A stretch of DNA of 64,000 nucleotides, taken from contig NZ_JACIGI010000010.1 of NCBI RefSeq assembly GCF_014197795.1, positions 62,001-126,000 of the forward strand. Reading direction: 5' to 3'. Below the pieces are notes generated by a model. The model made no database searches. It saw only the letters and a list, made by a program, of their open reading frames with translations, and was not told the origin of the DNA. The stretch's first letter is position 1. The number at the start of each line of letters is the position of its first letter. The translations under genes and the position numbers were made by a program. Shown here piece after piece: positions 1 through 10,499 of this stretch. The DNA comes from Roseospira goensis. GTDB lineage: Bacteria; Pseudomonadota; Alphaproteobacteria; Rhodospirillales; Rhodospirillaceae.

Positions 1-346
1 CGATCACGGCGTCCAGCGGCGTGCCCTTGTCCCGCAGCAACGCCTCCAGCGCCTCGGCCTGGCCCACCGTGCGCGGCACGCCGTCCAGGATGAAGCCGTT
101 GGCGCAGTCGGGCTGATCCAGCCGCTCCGAGATCACGCCCATGATCTCGTCGTCCGACACCAGCCGCCCCTCGTCGAGGATCGCCTTGACGCGCTGCCCG
201 AGCGGCGTACCGTCGGCGATCGCCTTGCGCAGGATGTCCCCGGTGGAGAGCTGAGGCCAGCCGTGTTTTTCTTCCAAACGCTTCGCCTGGGTTCCCTTGC
301 CACCGCCCGGCGGGCCCAGAAGGACGATCCGACGCGCCTCGCTCAT
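1..346 (-). CDS. adk: Adenylate kinase (partial, N-terminal part)
   Basis: Adenylate kinase converts ATP plus AMP to two ADP in the cytosol. The visible N-terminal 115 residues carry the P-loop [10 protein letters not shown] at residues 11-20, the LSTGD segment that contacts AMP, and FILDGVPRT. The usual forms are GPPGAGKGTQ and DGFPRT, so both motifs are slightly atypical. The start ATG overlaps the secY stop as ATGA, placing it as the next gene of the spc operon, the usual alphaproteobacterial order. The C-terminal half lies beyond the left edge. Confidence 0.95.
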   Translation of the reverse strand, partial: MSEARRIVLLGPPGGGKGTQAKRLEEKHGWPQLSTGDILRKAIADGTPLGQRVKAILDEGRLVSDDEIMGVISERLDQPDCANGFILDGVPRTVGQAEALEALLRDKGTPLDAVI

Positions 347-1692
347 CCCCGTCTTCCCCTCAGCTTCGATTTCTTGATCAGGCCCTCGTACTGATGGGCC
401 AACAGATGGCTCTGGACCTGGGCCACGGTGTCCATGGTGACCGTGACCACAATCAGGAGGCTGGTGCCGCCGAAGTAGAACGGCACGCCGACCTCGGCGA
501 TCAGATACTCCGGCATGACGGAGATGGCGACCAGGTACAGCGCGCCGACCGCCGTCAGCCGCGTCAACACGTAGTCGAGATACTCCGCCGTGTTCTTGCC
601 CGGCCGGATGCCCGGCACGAACCCACCGTACTTCTTCAGGTTCTCCGCCGTGTCCTCGGGGTTGAACACAACCGCAGTGTAGAAGAAGGCGAAGAAGATG
701 ATGAGGGCCGAGTAGAGCGCCAGATAGAGCGGCTGCCCGTGACCCAACAGCGCGGTGATGCCGGTCAGCCACTCCGGCCCGCCCTGGCCGCCGCCGCTGA
801 ACCCGGCCACCGTCATCGGCAGCAGCAGCAGCGAGCTGGCGAAGATCGGCGGAATCACGCCCGGCGTATTGATCTTCAGCGGCAGATGCGTGCTCTCGCC
901 ACCGAACATCTTGTTGCCGCGTTGGCGCTTTGGATATTGCACCAGGATGCGCCGCTGCGCCCGCTCGATGAACACGATGAAGGCGATCACCGCCACCGCC
1001 AGAACCAGCAGGCCGACGATGATGACCGGCGACAGCGCCCCGGTGCGGCCCAACTCCAGGGTACTCGCCAACGCCACGGGCAGGTTGGCCACGATGCCGG
1101 CGAAGATGATGAGCGAGATGCCGTTGCCCACACCGCGGGCGGTGATCTGTTCGCCCAGCCACATCAGGAACAGCGTGCCCCCCACCAGGGTGACCACCGT
1201 CGTGAAGCGGAAGAACCACCCCGGGTCGATGACGGCGCTGGAGCCACCCGCGCTCATGCCCTCCAGGCCGACCGCGATGCCGTAGGCCTGCAAGGTGGTG
1301 ATGAACACCGTGAGGTAGCGGGTGTACTGGTTGATCTTCTTGCGGCCGGTCTCGCCCTCTTTCTTGAGCTGCTCCATCGTCGGGCTGATGGAGGTCATGA
1401 GCTGCATGATGATGGCGGCCGAAATGTACGGCATGATGTTCAGGGCAAAGATCGTCATGCGCGACAGCGCACCCCCGGCGAACATGTCGAACATGCCGAG
1501 GATGCCGCCCTGCTGCTGGGCGAAAATCGCCTCCAGCGCCACCGGGTCGATGCCCGGCAGGGGAATGTAGGTCCCCAGGCGATAAACGATGAGCGCACCC
1601 AGCGTGAACCAGATGCGCTTCTTGAGTTCGGTGGCCTTGGCGAGGACGCCGAAGTTGAGATTGGCGGCAAGCTGTTCGGCGGCGGACGCCAT
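343..1692 (-). CDS. secY: Preprotein translocase subunit SecY
   Basis: SecY is the channel-forming inner-membrane subunit of the SecYEG translocon. The 449-residue protein has the expected N-terminus ([20 protein letters not shown]), about ten hydrophobic segments and the cytosolic loop with [13 protein letters not shown] that contacts ribosome and SecA. It overlaps adk by ATGA, indicating translational coupling. It is the last translocation gene of the spc operon here and is separated from rplO by a 309-base spacer, unusual inside an otherwise tightly packed operon. Confidence 0.98.
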   Translation of the reverse strand: MASAAEQLAANLNFGVLAKATELKKRIWFTLGALIVYRLGTYIPLPGIDPVALEAIFAQQQGGILGMFDMFAGGALSRMTIFALNIMPYISAAIIMQLMTSISPTMEQLKKEGETGRKKINQYTRYLTVFITTLQAYGIAVGLEGMSAGGSSAVIDPGWFFRFTTVVTLVGGTLFLMWLGEQITARGVGNGISLIIFAGIVANLPVALASTLELGRTGALSPVIIVGLLVLAVAVIAFIVFIERAQRRILVQYPKRQRGNKMFGGESTHLPLKINTPGVIPPIFASSLLLLPMTVAGFSGGGQGGPEWLTGITALLGHGQPLYLALYSALIIFFAFFYTAVVFNPEDTAENLKKYGGFVPGIRPGKNTAEYLDYVLTRLTAVGALYLVAISVMPEYLIAEVGVPFYFGGTSLLIVVTVTMDTVAQVQSHLLAHQYEGLIKKSKLRGRRG

Positions 1693-2001
1693 GCTCTACT
1701 CCCAAATCCGCGGACGGCCGGCCCCGGTGGTCGGCCCCGACCGTCCCTTCCGTGTGCGGCTTCGTGCGCGGCGCGGCCGGCGGCCGCTGCGGCCCCCGGC
1801 GCCGCCGGTGCGCGACTGCGCCCCCCGCTGCGACGACGAGGCGTCACGGCCTGTCCGTCCGTCCGACCAGCAGCCCGCGATTACACCCAGTTCGGGCGTC
1901 AGACGCAACCCCTGGGAGGATCGGGTCAACACCGACCACGCGGCCACCCGACCCTCCGAGGGGCAGCGTCGCCCCGCCGCGGCGGGGCGACGGCCCGTCG
2001 G
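1693..2001. other. rplO-secY spacer without a gene
   Basis: This 309-base GC-rich stretch lies between two co-directional genes. I see no convincing coding sequence. The frames open across it are low-complexity Arg/Gly/Pro shadows. The one structured element is a perfect palindrome near the rplO end, listed separately. Confidence 0.6.
1967..1992 (-). repeat. 26-bp perfect palindrome downstream of rplO
   Basis: The arms cgtcgccccgcc and ggcggggcgacg are perfect complements around a central gc. It begins about 10 bases after the rplO stop in the transcribed direction. There is no T-tract after it, so it is not a classical intrinsic terminator. It could be an mRNA-stabilising or attenuating hairpin between rplO and secY. 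Confidence 0.5.
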
Positions 2002-2505
2002 TCAGGCCGACTCGGACCCCGACTCCGGAGCCGCCGCCGGGCCCAGCCCGGTCACGGTGACGGTCCCGCCCTGGGCCTCGACCGCCGCGCGTGCCCCGGC
2101 CGACGCCCCGGTCACCGTGATGGTGACGGCGCTGGTCAGGGTGCCGGTGCCGAGCAGGCGCACACCGTCCCGGATACGGCCGACCAGGCCGGCCTCGACC
2201 AGCCTGGCCTCGTCGATGGGCTGGCTGGCGTCGAGCCGGCCGGCGTCGATGGCCTTCTGGAGCCGGCCCAGGTTCACCTCGGCGAAGTGCTTGGCGAACT
2301 TCGCGTTGGTGAAGCCGCGCTTCGGCAGGCGCCGGTAGAGCGGCATCTGGCCGCCCTCGAAGCCCTTGATCGACACGCCGGTGCGCGACTTCTGGCCCTT
2401 CTGGCCCTTGCCCGACGTCTTGCCGGTGCCCGAGCCGATGCCGCGACCGATCCGCTTGCGCGCCTTGGTCGCGCCCGCGTTGTCGCGCAGTTCGTTGAGT
2501 TTCAT
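2002..2505 (-). CDS. rplO: 50S ribosomal protein L15
   Basis: L15 is a large-subunit assembly protein. The N-terminus [20 protein letters not shown], the Gly-rich [20 protein letters not shown] stretch and the [18 protein letters not shown] motif are diagnostic. At 167 residues it is slightly longer than the roughly 145 of E. coli, because of a C-terminal Ala/Ser/Gly extension. It sits between rpmD and secY in the spc operon. Confidence 0.98.
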   Translation of the reverse strand: MKLNELRDNAGATKARKRIGRGIGSGTGKTSGKGQKGQKSRTGVSIKGFEGGQMPLYRRLPKRGFTNAKFAKHFAEVNLGRLQKAIDAGRLDASQPIDEARLVEAGLVGRIRDGVRLLGTGTLTSAVTITVTGASAGARAAVEAQGGTVTVTGLGPAAAPESGSESA

Positions 2506-2564
2506 GATCGGAACATCCCTCTCGCAAACGGTCGCGCGCGCCGGACAGCGGCGAGCCGGGCCGC

Positions 2565-2771
2565 TCAGGCCGGCTCCACCGTCACCAGGTGCGCGACCTT
2601 GCGGATCATGCCGCGCACCGCCGGCGTATCCTGGATCACACGGGACCGGTGCATCTTGTTGAGGCCCAGGCCGACGAGCGTGGCCCGCTGGTCCGCCGTG
2701 CGGCCGATCGGGCTGCCCACCTGGGTCACCTTCAGGCGGCCGCCCTCGGCCGCGTTCGCGTCAGTGGCCAT
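2565..2771 (-). CDS. rpmD: 50S ribosomal protein L30
   Basis: L30 is a small large-subunit protein of 68 residues here. The sequence shows the family pattern [12 protein letters not shown], then [20 protein letters not shown], then MIRKVAHLV. It has a short extra N-terminus before LKVTQ. It lies 6 bases after rpsE and 59 bases before rplO, the normal spc-operon position. Confidence 0.97.
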   Translation of the reverse strand: MATDANAAEGGRLKVTQVGSPIGRTADQRATLVGLGLNKMHRSRVIQDTPAVRGMIRKVAHLVTVEPA

Positions 2772-2777
2772 GCTCGC

Positions 2778-3419
2778 CTACTCCCTGCCCGCGCCGGCCG
2801 CGGCGGCCTCCTGGGCCGGCGCCTGGGTCGCGCTGCCCGGCGCGCCGTCCCGCCGCCCGATGATGTCGCCCACCTTCTTGCCGCGCCGCGCCGCGACCTG
2901 GCGCGGCGAGAACGAGTTCTGCAGCGCGTCGAACGTGGCCTTGACCATGTTGTACGGGTTGGTCGTGCCGTTGCACTTGCCGACCACGTCCTGCACGCCC
3001 ATGGTCTCGAACACCGCGCGCATCGGGCCGCCGGCGATGATGCCGGTCCCGGCCGGCGCCGCGCGCAGGGTCACCCGGCCGGCGCCGAAGTGGCCCTTGA
3101 TGTCGTGATGCAGGGTGCGGCCCTCGCGCAGCGGCACCCGGATCATGGTGCGCTTGGCCTGCTCGGTGGCCTTGCGGATGGCCTCCGGCACCTCGCGGGC
3201 CTTGCCGGTGCCGAAGCCGACGCGGCCCTTGCCGTCGCCCACCACGACCAGGGCGGCGAAGGCGAAGCGCCGGCCGCCCTTGACCACCTTGGCGACGCGG
3301 TTGATGTGGACCAGCTTGTCCTTGAACTCGTCGTCGCGCTCGTCGCGGCGATCGCCGCCGCGCGACCGGCCCCGGTCCCGATCGCCGCCACCGCCCCGTT
3401 CGTTGGGATTGCGTGCCAT
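2778..3419 (-). CDS. rpsE: 30S ribosomal protein S5
   Basis: S5 sits at the decoding-side fidelity centre of the small subunit. The double-stranded RNA-binding domain is recognised by [18 protein letters not shown] and [13 protein letters not shown]. The C-terminal domain has [19 protein letters not shown]. The protein is 213 residues against about 166 in E. coli. The excess is an Arg/Gly/Asp-rich N-terminal tail of about 30 residues and an Ala-rich C-terminal tail. Such tails are common in alphaproteobacterial S5. Confidence 0.98.
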   Translation of the reverse strand: MARNPNERGGGGDRDRGRSRGGDRRDERDDEFKDKLVHINRVAKVVKGGRRFAFAALVVVGDGKGRVGFGTGKAREVPEAIRKATEQAKRTMIRVPLREGRTLHHDIKGHFGAGRVTLRAAPAGTGIIAGGPMRAVFETMGVQDVVGKCNGTTNPYNMVKATFDALQNSFSPRQVAARRGKKVGDIIGRRDGAPGSATQAPAQEAAAAGAGRE

Positions 3420-3451
3420 ATCTCGTCTACCTTCCCTCGAACCTTCGGTGT

Positions 3452-3814
3452 TCAGAACTGGAGGCCGCCCTCGCGGGCGGCATCGGCCAGAGCCTTCACC
3501 CGCCCGTGATAGATGTAGCCGCCGCGGTCGAAGACCACCGCGCCCACACCCTGGGCCACGGCCCGCTCGGCCACCAGCTTGCCGACCGCCGCGGCCGCGG
3601 CCGTGTCGGCCCCGGTCTTGAGCGTGGCGCGCAGGTCCTTGTCCAGCGTCGACGCGGCGGCGACGGTGCGCCCCGCCACGTCGTCGATCACCTGGGCGTA
3701 GATGTGCTTCGAGGACCGGAACACCGACAAGCGGGGACGGCCTCGGGCCTTCTTGCGGAGCGCGTAGCGGACCCGGCCGCGGCGACGCTCGAACAGCTGC
3801 TTCGCTGACGTCAT
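3452..3814 (-). CDS. rplR: 50S ribosomal protein L18
   Basis: L18 binds 5S rRNA in the central protuberance. The 120-residue product reads [20 protein letters not shown], then [19 protein letters not shown], and ends [20 protein letters not shown], all family hallmarks. The open frame extends further upstream, but the ATG at 3814 gives the standard length and lies 14 bases after rplF. Confidence 0.97.
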   Translation of the reverse strand: MTSAKQLFERRRGRVRYALRKKARGRPRLSVFRSSKHIYAQVIDDVAGRTVAAASTLDKDLRATLKTGADTAAAAAVGKLVAERAVAQGVGAVVFDRGGYIYHGRVKALADAAREGGLQF

Positions 3815-3828
3815 ACCCGTATCCCCGC

Positions 3829-4362
3829 CTACTTCTTCTTGCCTTCCTTGCGCAGGATGCGCTCGTCCGCGTACTTCACGCCCTTGCCCTTGTAGGGCTC
3901 GGGCGGCCGGAAGCCGCGCAACTCGGAAGCGACCTGCCCGACCCGCTGCTTGGAGGCGCCGGAGATCTCCACCTGGGTGGGGGCCGGCGCGACGATCTTC
4001 AGATCGTCCGGGATCGGATACGTGATGTCGTGGCTGTAGCCCAGCGACAGCACCAGGGTCTGGCCCTGCACCTGCGCCTTGTAGCCGACGCCGACCAGTT
4101 CGAGCTTCTTGGTGAAGCCCTCGCCGACGCCCTTGACCACGTTGTTGAGCTGCGCCCGGGTGGTGCCCCAGTGCATGCGCGCCTGCTTGTGCGTCGCCTT
4201 CGGACGGACCCAGATCTGGTTGTCTTCCAGGCTGGTCTCGACCTCGTCGGAGCACCGGTAGGTCATCTCGCCGAGCTTGCCCTTGGCCGTCACCACATTG
4301 TCCTCGATGGTGACGGTGACGCCGCTGGGGACGTCGACGGGGTATTTTCCGACACGTGACAT
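3829..4362 (-). CDS. rplF: 50S ribosomal protein L6
   Basis: L6 lies near the factor-binding site of the large subunit. The 177-residue protein begins [19 protein letters not shown] and ends with [19 protein letters not shown] plus a basic KEGKKK tail, the classical L6 signature. The chosen ATG gives exactly the E. coli length. An open frame continues upstream through rpsH but is not protein-like there. Confidence 0.98.
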   Translation of the reverse strand: MSRVGKYPVDVPSGVTVTIEDNVVTAKGKLGEMTYRCSDEVETSLEDNQIWVRPKATHKQARMHWGTTRAQLNNVVKGVGEGFTKKLELVGVGYKAQVQGQTLVLSLGYSHDITYPIPDDLKIVAPAPTQVEISGASKQRVGQVASELRGFRPPEPYKGKGVKYADERILRKEGKKK

Positions 4363-4379
4363 GGTTTCGTCCCCCTCGC

Positions 4380-4778
4380 CTAAAACACCTTGCAGAGGAC
4401 TTCGCCACCCACGTTCGCCGCACGCGCCTCGGCGTCGCTCATGACGCCGCGCGGCGTGGACAGGATGGAAATCCCCAGGCCGTTGTAGACCTTGGGCAGG
4501 TCCTTGATCTTCGAGTAGACGCGCCGGCCGGGCCGGGAGACGCGGGCGATGGTGCGGATCGCGGGGGCGCCCTCGTGGTACTTCAACTCGACCACCAGTT
4601 CGTCCACGCCCTTGCGCACGTTCGCCCACGAATAGCCGCGGATAAAGCCTTCACGCTGCAGCACGTCCAGCACGTTCGCCCGCAACTTGGACGCCGGCGC
4701 CTTGATCACCGCCTTGCGGGCCTGCTGGCCGTTGCGGATACGGGTGAGCATGTCACCCAAGGGATCACTCAGAGCCAT
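4380..4778 (-). CDS. rpsH: 30S ribosomal protein S8
   Basis: S8 binds the central domain of 16S rRNA and, in E. coli, is the autogenous translational repressor of the spc operon. The 132-residue protein starts [19 protein letters not shown] and carries the [13 protein letters not shown] motif near the C-terminus (STxxGxMxxxEAR). It sits 12 bases after rpsN. Confidence 0.98.
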   Translation of the reverse strand: MALSDPLGDMLTRIRNGQQARKAVIKAPASKLRANVLDVLQREGFIRGYSWANVRKGVDELVVELKYHEGAPAIRTIARVSRPGRRVYSKIKDLPKVYNGLGISILSTPRGVMSDAEARAANVGGEVLCKVF

Positions 4779-4790
4779 GGGCCACCTTCC

Positions 4791-5096
4791 TCACCAACTC
4801 GACTTGACCATGCCGGGGATCTGGCCCGTGGAGGCCAGGTCACGCAGCACCACGCGGCCCAGGCGGAACTTCCGGTAGACCGAATGCGGCCGGCCGGTCA
4901 GATCGCAGCGGTTCTTCACACGCACCGGGGACGAGTTGCGGGGCATCTTGGCCAGCTTCATGACCGCGTCGAACCGCTCCTCGGGGGAGACGTCCCGGTT
5001 CTTGACGACGGCCTTCAATTCCGCGCGCTTGGCGGCCCGCGTCTTGGCCATGCGGACGCGCTTCTTGTTGCGCTCGACGGCACTCACTTTCGCCAT
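4791..5096 (-). CDS. rpsN: 30S ribosomal protein S14 (long, zinc-free type)
   Basis: S14 is a small-subunit head protein. The 101-residue length, with no CxxC pairs, marks the long zinc-independent form. Diagnostic segments are [20 protein letters not shown] and [17 protein letters not shown], ending GMVKSSW. The ATG at 5096 gives the usual length. An upstream extension of the open frame overlaps rplE and is rejected. Confidence 0.98.
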   Translation of the reverse strand: MAKVSAVERNKKRVRMAKTRAAKRAELKAVVKNRDVSPEERFDAVMKLAKMPRNSSPVRVKNRCDLTGRPHSVYRKFRLGRVVLRDLASTGQIPGMVKSSW

Positions 5097-5116
5097 GGGT
5101 TCGTTTCTCCAAGCGC

Positions 5117-5659
5117 CTAGTTCTGGAAGGGCATGTTGAACCCTTCCAGAAGGGTCCGTGCCTCGTCGTTCGTCTTGGCCGTGGTGCAGATCGTAATGTT
5201 CATGCCCCGCATCTTGTCGACCTGGTCGTAGTTGATCTCGGGGAAGATGATCTGCTCCTTGACGCCCATGTTGTAGTTCCCGGCGCCGTCGAAGCCGCTG
5301 GCCGGCACGCCGCGGAAGTCGCGCACGCGCGGCAGGGCGATGTTCACCAGGCGGTCCAGGAACTCGTACATGCGCTCGCGCCGCAGGGTGACCTTGCACC
5401 CCACCACCATGCCGTCGCGCAGCTTGAACTGGGCGATCGACTTCTTGGCGCGGGTGATGATCGGCTTCTGGCCGGCGATCGCGGTCAGGTCCTTGACCGC
5501 GCCCTCGATGAGCTTGCGGTCCTGGGCCGCCTCGCCGACGCCCATGTTGATGACGATCTTGTCGAGCCGCGGGACTTCCAGCGGGTTCTTGTACCCGTGC
5601 TTGTCCTTCAGGGTGTCGCGGACGACGGTGTTGTAGTGTTCATGCAGCCGTGCGGTCAT
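5117..5659 (-). CDS. rplE: 50S ribosomal protein L5
   Basis: L5 binds 5S rRNA and contacts the P-site tRNA. The 180-residue product has [16 protein letters not shown] near residue 30, then the [12 protein letters not shown] region and the C-terminal [19 protein letters not shown]. The ATG at 5659, ten bases after rplX, gives the E. coli-like length. Confidence 0.98.
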   Translation of the reverse strand: MTARLHEHYNTVVRDTLKDKHGYKNPLEVPRLDKIVINMGVGEAAQDRKLIEGAVKDLTAIAGQKPIITRAKKSIAQFKLRDGMVVGCKVTLRRERMYEFLDRLVNIALPRVRDFRGVPASGFDGAGNYNMGVKEQIIFPEINYDQVDKMRGMNITICTTAKTNDEARTLLEGFNMPFQN

Positions 5660-5669
5660 CGGGGCCTCC

Positions 5670-5987
5670 TCAGACGTCGATGACTTCGCCGGAGCGCTTG
5701 GCGAAGCGCACCTTGCGGCCATCCTCGAGAACCTTGAACCCCACCCGCGTCGGCTGGTTGTCCTTCGGATCCTCGTGCATCACGTTGGAGACGTGGATCG
5801 GAGCCTCCTTTTCGATGATGCCGCCCTGGGCGGTCTGGGTCTGGCGCTGGTGGCGCTTGACCTTGTTGACCCCCTGCACGATCACGCGGTCCTCCCGCGG
5901 CATCGCCTTCAGCACTTCGCCGTGGCGGCCCTTGTCGCGGCCGCTGACCACGACGACCTTGTCGCCCTTGCGGATTCGCGCGGCCAT
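5670..5987 (-). CDS. rplX: 50S ribosomal protein L24
   Basis: L24 is an assembly-initiator protein near the exit tunnel. The KOW motif is in the N-terminal [34 protein letters not shown] is also typical. The 105-residue product starts at an ATG that overlaps the rplN stop as TGATG, implying coupled translation. Confidence 0.98.
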   Translation of the reverse strand: MAARIRKGDKVVVVSGRDKGRHGEVLKAMPREDRVIVQGVNKVKRHQRQTQTAQGGIIEKEAPIHVSNVMHEDPKDNQPTRVGFKVLEDGRKVRFAKRSGEVIDV

Positions 5988-6355
5988 CACAGCACCTCCG
6001 GCGCCAGCGAGATGATCTTCATGAACTTCTTGGCGCGCAGCTCGCGCGTCACCGGACCGAAGATCCGGGTGCCGATGGGCTCGTTCTGCTTGTTCAGCAG
6101 CACGGCCGCATTGCCGTCGAAGCGGATCACCGAGCCGTCGGGGCGGCGGATCTCCTTTGCCGTGCGCACGATCACCGCCCGGTGCACGTCGCCCTTCTTG
6201 ACGCGGCCGCGCGGGATGGCCTCCTTGACCGAGACCACGATGACGTCGCCCACGCCCGCCGTCATGCGCTTCGAGCCGCCCAGGACCTTCACGCACATGA
6301 CCCGCCGGGCGCCGGAATTGTCGGCGACATCCAGGTTGGTCTGCATCTGGATCAT
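5987..6355 (-). CDS. rplN: 50S ribosomal protein L14
   Basis: L14 forms intersubunit bridges. The 122-residue sequence begins [20 protein letters not shown], contains [15 protein letters not shown] and ends [13 protein letters not shown], exactly as expected for the family. It overlaps rplX by one base (TGATG) and follows rpsQ by 32 bases. Confidence 0.99.
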   Translation of the reverse strand: MIQMQTNLDVADNSGARRVMCVKVLGGSKRMTAGVGDVIVVSVKEAIPRGRVKKGDVHRAVIVRTAKEIRRPDGSVIRFDGNAAVLLNKQNEPIGTRIFGPVTRELRAKKFMKIISLAPEVL

Positions 6356-6387
6356 GATGACTATTCCCTAAGAGTACCCGCGACTGG

Positions 6388-6651
6388 TCACGCGCCCACC
6401 GGCGCGTCCTGGTCCGCGGTGGAGTCGAGAACGACTTCCCAGGTCTTGCGCTTCGAAATGGGAGCGCACTCACGGATTCGCACGATATCGCCCACCTTAC
6501 ACTGGTTGGCCTCGTCATGCGCGGCGAACTTTTTCGAACGCCGGATGAACTTCTTGTAGACGGGGTGCTTGAAGCGACGTTCCACGCTCACGACCACGGT
6601 CTTGTCGTTCTTGTCGCTGACGACCACCCCCTGAAGGATACGCCTCGGCAT
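6388..6651 (-). CDS. rpsQ: 30S ribosomal protein S17
   Basis: S17 is a primary 16S rRNA-binding protein. The 87-residue product has the family segments [34 protein letters not shown] and the C-terminal [20 protein letters not shown]. It lies between rpmC and rplN in the spc operon order. Confidence 0.98.
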   Translation of the reverse strand: MPRRILQGVVVSDKNDKTVVVSVERRFKHPVYKKFIRRSKKFAAHDEANQCKVGDIVRIRECAPISKRKTWEVVLDSTADQDAPVGA

Positions 6652-6665
6652 CGGTCCTGCTCTCC

Positions 6666-6905
6666 TTACGACGTGGCGCCGGCGGCGGCCGCCTGGGCGG
6701 CCTGGGCCTTCTCGGCCTGGATGGTCTTGATGCGCGCAACCGTGCGGCGCACCTCCCTCACCCGGGCGGTGTTGGCGAGCTGACCGGAGGCGGCCTGGAA
6801 GCGCAGATTGAACTGCTCCTTCTTCAGCTCGATCAACTTGTCCCGGAGCTGATCCGGGCTCATCTGGCGCAGATCCTCCGCGCCGGTATCCTTGCCCTTC
6901 GCCAT
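6666..6905 (-). CDS. rpmC: 50S ribosomal protein L29
   Basis: L29 sits at the exit tunnel and is part of the docking site for the signal recognition particle and trigger factor. The helical core reads [19 protein letters not shown] and then [20 protein letters not shown]. At 79 residues it is longer than the usual roughly 65, owing to a short N-terminal extension and an Ala-rich C-terminal tail. Confidence 0.97.
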   Translation of the reverse strand: MAKGKDTGAEDLRQMSPDQLRDKLIELKKEQFNLRFQAASGQLANTARVREVRRTVARIKTIQAEKAQAAQAAAAGATS

Positions 6906-6911
6906 CGCTCC

Positions 6912-7325
6912 TTACTCCCCGATGCGGGCCACGAACTTGGTCTTGATCGGCAGCTTGGCCGACGCCAGCTCGAACGCGCGGCGCGCGACCTCTTCCGAGA
7001 CGCCGTCCAGCTCGAACATGACACGGCCGGGCTTGACCTTGGCCACCCAGTACTCCGGCGAGCCCTTGCCGGATCCCATGCGGACCTCGGCCGGCTTCTT
7101 GGAGACCGCCACGTCCGGGAAAATCCGGATCCAGAGCCGCCCCTGGCGCTTCATGTAGCGCGTGATGGACCGGCGGGCGGCCTCGATCTGGCGCGCCGTG
7201 ATGCGCTCGGGCTCCACCGCCTTGAGGCCATAGGCGCCGAAGTTGAGCGCGCTACCGCCCTTCGCCTCGCCCTTGATGCGGCCCTTGTGAAACTTGCGAA
7301 ACTTAGTGCGTTTCGGACTCAGCAT
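6912..7325 (-). CDS. rplP: 50S ribosomal protein L16
   Basis: L16 organises the aminoacyl-tRNA binding region of the large subunit. The 137-residue sequence starts [19 protein letters not shown] and has [20 protein letters not shown] and [19 protein letters not shown], all typical. It is six bases upstream of rpmC in the transcribed direction. Confidence 0.99.
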   Translation of the reverse strand: MLSPKRTKFRKFHKGRIKGEAKGGSALNFGAYGLKAVEPERITARQIEAARRSITRYMKRQGRLWIRIFPDVAVSKKPAEVRMGSGKGSPEYWVAKVKPGRVMFELDGVSEEVARRAFELASAKLPIKTKFVARIGE

Positions 7326-7377
7326 TGTCTTTCCGCTCCTTCAGCCCGGCACGGACCGTCGCGCGACCCCCGGGGGG

Positions 7378-8049
7378 TCAGCGCGGCGTGTCGCCGCGGC
7401 GCCGGTCCTGGGCCATGGGATCGTGCTCCAGGATCTCGCCCTTGAAGATCCACACCTTGACGCCGCAGCTGCCGTAGGTGGTCTTGCCCGTGGCGGTGCC
7501 GTAGTCCACGTCGGCGCGCAGCGTGTGCAGCGGCACCCGGCCCTCGCGGTACCATTCGGTGCGCGCGATCTCGGCACCGCCCAGGCGGCCGGCGCAGTTG
7601 ATCCGGATGCCCTGGGCGCCCAGACGCATGGCGTTCTGCACCGCGCGCTTCATGGCGCGGCGGAAGGCAACGCGGCGCTCGAGCTGCTGGGCGATGTTCT
7701 CGGCGACGAGCTGTGCGTCCAGTTCCGGCTTGCGGATCTCGACGATGTTCAGGTGAACCTCGTTGCCGGTCATCTTCTGCAGATGCTGGCGCAGCTTCTC
7801 GATGTCCTGACCCTTCTTGCCGATCACCACGCCCGGCCGCGCCGTGTGGATGGTGATGCGGGCCTTCTTGGCCGGCCGCTCGATGACGATGCGCGACACC
7901 CCGGCCTGCGCCAGGCGCTTCTTGAGGTACTGGCGGATCATCAGGTCCTCGTGGAGGAGATCCGCATAGTCGTGGTCGGCGTACCAGCGCGAGTCCCAGG
8001 TGCGGTTGATGCCCAGCCGCAGACCGACCGGATTGACTTTCTGTCCCAT
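7378..8049 (-). CDS. rpsC: 30S ribosomal protein S3
   Basis: S3 forms part of the mRNA entry channel. The N-terminal [20 protein letters not shown], the KH-domain [16 protein letters not shown] and the C-terminal [19 protein letters not shown] are diagnostic. The 223-residue length is normal. Its ATG overlaps the rplV stop by one base (TAATG). Confidence 0.99.
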   Translation of the reverse strand: MGQKVNPVGLRLGINRTWDSRWYADHDYADLLHEDLMIRQYLKKRLAQAGVSRIVIERPAKKARITIHTARPGVVIGKKGQDIEKLRQHLQKMTGNEVHLNIVEIRKPELDAQLVAENIAQQLERRVAFRRAMKRAVQNAMRLGAQGIRINCAGRLGGAEIARTEWYREGRVPLHTLRADVDYGTATGKTTYGSCGVKVWIFKGEILEHDPMAQDRRRGDTPR

Positions 8050-8429
8050 TACGCCAACTCCTCGCGCTCACGCACCACGATCGTCAGGTTCGCCCAGGGC
8101 TTCAGGATCTTGCCGACCCGGCCGCGGGCGCGGGCGCGCCACCGCTTCATGACCAGCGACTTGCCGACGTAGGCCTCGGTCACCACGAGCTGATCGACGT
8201 CGAGCTGGTGATTGTTCTCGGCGTTGGCGATGGCGGACTCCAGCACCTTGCGCACCTCGACGGCGATGCGCCGGTTCGAGAAGGCCAGCTCCGACAGCGC
8301 GCGCTCCACCGGCATGCCGCGGATCGACGCGGCCACCAGGTTCAGCTTGCGCGGGCTGGTGCGGATCATGCGGGAGACCGCCCGGGCCTCGGTATCGTCG
8401 AGGCGACGTTCCGCAGACGTCTTGCCCAT
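8049..8429 (-). CDS. rplV: 50S ribosomal protein L22
   Basis: L22 lines the nascent peptide tunnel through a long beta hairpin. The 126-residue protein has [36 protein letters not shown] and the C-terminal hairpin region with [20 protein letters not shown]. It ends in overlap with rpsC and starts two bases after the rpsS stop. Confidence 0.98.
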   Translation of the reverse strand: MGKTSAERRLDDTEARAVSRMIRTSPRKLNLVAASIRGMPVERALSELAFSNRRIAVEVRKVLESAIANAENNHQLDVDQLVVTEAYVGKSLVMKRWRARARGRVGKILKPWANLTIVVREREELA

Positions 8430-8431
8430 GG

Positions 8432-8710
8432 TTATCTCCTCTTCGCCTTCTTGTCGGCGGCGTGGCCGTAGTAGGTGCGCGTGGGCGAGAACTCGCCGAA
8501 CTTGTGCCCGACCATGTTCTCGGTCACCAGCACCGGCACGAACTTATGCCCGTTGTAGACCCCGAAGGTGAGGCCCACGAACTGCGGCAGGATGGTCGAA
8601 CGCCGCGACCAGGTCTTGATCACTTCATTGCGGCCGGAGGCGCGCGCCGCCTCGGCTTTCTTGAGAAGGTAGCCGTCGATGAACGGACCTTTCCAAACGG
8701 AACGAGCCAC
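8432..8710 (-). CDS. rpsS: 30S ribosomal protein S19 (GTG start)
   Basis: S19 is a small-subunit head protein that contacts S13 and the A-site finger. The product begins with the conserved [17 protein letters not shown] segment and ends [18 protein letters not shown], for 92 residues. The start is a GTG at 8710: a strong AAGGAGG lies at 8717-8723, six bases upstream, and no ATG gives a plausible N-terminus. Confidence 0.97.
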   Translation of the reverse strand: MARSVWKGPFIDGYLLKKAEAARASGRNEVIKTWSRRSTILPQFVGLTFGVYNGHKFVPVLVTENMVGHKFGEFSPTRTYYGHAADKKAKRR

Positions 8711-8721
8711 GAGCGGCCTCC

Positions 8722-9558
8722 TTACTTCTTCTTCGCCTGGTGGCGGCTGCGCATAATCAGGCGGTCGGTCTTCTTGTTCGACCGCGTGCGCTTGCCCTTG
8801 GTCGGCTTGCCCCACGGCGTGACCGGGTGGCGGCCGCCGGAGGTGCGGCCCTCGCCGCCGCCGTGCGGATGGTCGACCGGGTTCATGACCACGCCGCGCA
8901 CGTGCGGGCGCTTGCCCATCCAGCGCTTGCGACCGGCCTTGCCGAGCTTCTCGTTCGCGTTGTCGGGGTTCGACACCGCGCCCACGGTCGCCATGCATTC
9001 GCCGCGCACCATGCGCAGTTCGCCCGACGACAGCCGGAGCTGGGCGTAGCCCTGGTCCTTGCCGATGAGCTGGGCATAGCAGCCGGCCGAGCGCGCCATC
9101 TGACCGCCCTTGCCGGGCTTCAGCTCGACATTGTGCACGATCGTGCCGACCGGCATGCCCTTCAGCGGCATGGCGTTGCCCGGCTTGATGTCGGCGCGCT
9201 CGTCGGCGATCACGGTGTCGCCCACGCCCAGGCGCTGCGGCGCCAGGATGTAGGACAGCTCGCCGTCCTCGTAGCGCACCAGGGCGATGAACGCGGTGCG
9301 GTTGGGGTCGTACTCCATCCGCTCGACCGTCGCCGGCATGCCCATCTTGCGCCGCTTGAAGTCGACCATGCGGTAGCGCCGCTTATGACCGCCGCCGCGC
9401 TGCCAGGCCGTGGTGCGACCCTGGTTGTTGCGGCCGCCGGTCTTGGTCAGGCCCTGCGTCAGGCCCTTGACGGGCTTGCCCTTGTGCAGCCCGCCGCGGT
9501 CGACCAGCACCAGGTTCCGCATCCCCGGCGTGACCGGGTTGAACTGTTTCAGTGCCAT
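8722..9558 (-). CDS. rplB: 50S ribosomal protein L2
   Basis: L2 is required for peptidyl-transferase activity and subunit association. The 278-residue protein starts [20 protein letters not shown] and carries the signature [19 protein letters not shown], including the functionally important histidine region. It is four bases after rplW and eleven before rpsS. Confidence 0.99.
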   Translation of the reverse strand: MALKQFNPVTPGMRNLVLVDRGGLHKGKPVKGLTQGLTKTGGRNNQGRTTAWQRGGGHKRRYRMVDFKRRKMGMPATVERMEYDPNRTAFIALVRYEDGELSYILAPQRLGVGDTVIADERADIKPGNAMPLKGMPVGTIVHNVELKPGKGGQMARSAGCYAQLIGKDQGYAQLRLSSGELRMVRGECMATVGAVSNPDNANEKLGKAGRKRWMGKRPHVRGVVMNPVDHPHGGGEGRTSGGRHPVTPWGKPTKGKRTRSNKKTDRLIMRSRHQAKKK

Positions 9559-9562
9559 CGGA

Positions 9563-9877
9563 TCAGACCCCCGTGCCGACGTCGATGGAATGGCCCTCGG
9601 CCAGGGTCACGATCGCCTTCTTGACGTCGGACCGCTTGCCGATGGTGCCCCGGAACCGCTTCACCTTGCCCTTTTGGATCAGGGTGTTGACGGCCGTCAC
9701 CTTGACGTTGAACACGCCTTCCACCGCCTGCTTGATCTCCGGCTTGGAGGCGTTTAGCGGCACCTTGAAGGTGAACTGATTGTACTGGGACCCCATGGTC
9801 GCCTTTTCGGTGATCACGGGGGCGCGGATGATGTCGTACATCCGCTCCTTGTCGAGGGTCGCCACCGGCTTGCTCAT
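9563..9877 (-). CDS. rplW: 50S ribosomal protein L23
   Basis: L23 forms the ribosomal docking site for trigger factor and SRP. The 104-residue sequence has [20 protein letters not shown] and [19 protein letters not shown], family hallmarks. Its ATG overlaps the rplD stop as ATGA. Confidence 0.98.
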   Translation of the reverse strand: MSKPVATLDKERMYDIIRAPVITEKATMGSQYNQFTFKVPLNASKPEIKQAVEGVFNVKVTAVNTLIQKGKVKRFRGTIGKRSDVKKAIVTLAEGHSIDVGTGV

Positions 9878-10494
9878 TTCAGGCGCTCCTGCAGGTGGGC
9901 CACGGCGTCCTTGGTCAGCACCAGCGTGTCGCGGCGCAGGATGTCGCGCACGTTCGCGCCCTGCTGCGGCAGCACATCAAGGCCGACGATGTTACGGGCC
10001 GCGCGGGCGAAGCCCTCGTTCACCGCCGGGCCGTCGATGACCAGCGCACTGGTCCAGCCCAGGGCCGCCAGGCGGGCCGCCAGGTCCTTGGTCTTGCCGG
10101 TCTCGGACGTGGCCGCGTCCAGCACCACCAGCTTGTTGTCCGCCAGCTTGGCCGACAGCGCCGTCTTCAGGCCCAGCTTGCGGACCTTCTTGGGCAGGTC
10201 GTGGGCGTGCGAGCGCACCACCGGGCCGAACACCGTCTGGCCGCCCCGGAACTGGGTGGCGCGGCGCGAGCCCTGGCGCGCCCGGCCGGTGCCCTTCTGC
10301 TTGAAGGGCTTGGCCGTGGTGCCGCTGATCTCGCTGATGCCCTTGGTCTTGTGCGTGCCGGCCTGGCGCCGGGCCAACTGCCAGCGCACGACCCGGTGCA
10401 GGATGTCGGGGCGCACCGCGACGCCGAAGACGGCCTCGTCCAGATCGACGCTGCCGGCCGCCTCGTTGTCCAGCGTGATGACGTCGTGCTTCAT
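9874..10494 (-). CDS. rplD: 50S ribosomal protein L4
   Basis: L4 lines the exit tunnel and in E. coli autoregulates the S10 operon. The 206-residue protein contains [19 protein letters not shown] and [20 protein letters not shown], the expected extended loop and core segments. It overlaps rplW by four bases and starts five bases after rplC. Confidence 0.98.
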   Translation of the reverse strand: MKHDVITLDNEAAGSVDLDEAVFGVAVRPDILHRVVRWQLARRQAGTHKTKGISEISGTTAKPFKQKGTGRARQGSRRATQFRGGQTVFGPVVRSHAHDLPKKVRKLGLKTALSAKLADNKLVVLDAATSETGKTKDLAARLAALGWTSALVIDGPAVNEGFARAARNIVGLDVLPQQGANVRDILRRDTLVLTKDAVAHLQERLK

Positions 10495-10499
10495 GACTC

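Noticed and set aside
394-3108. Long plus-strand frame opposite secY, rplO and rpsE
   Set aside because: Antisense shadow of conserved ribosomal genes, with Arg/Gln/His-rich composition and no family similarity.
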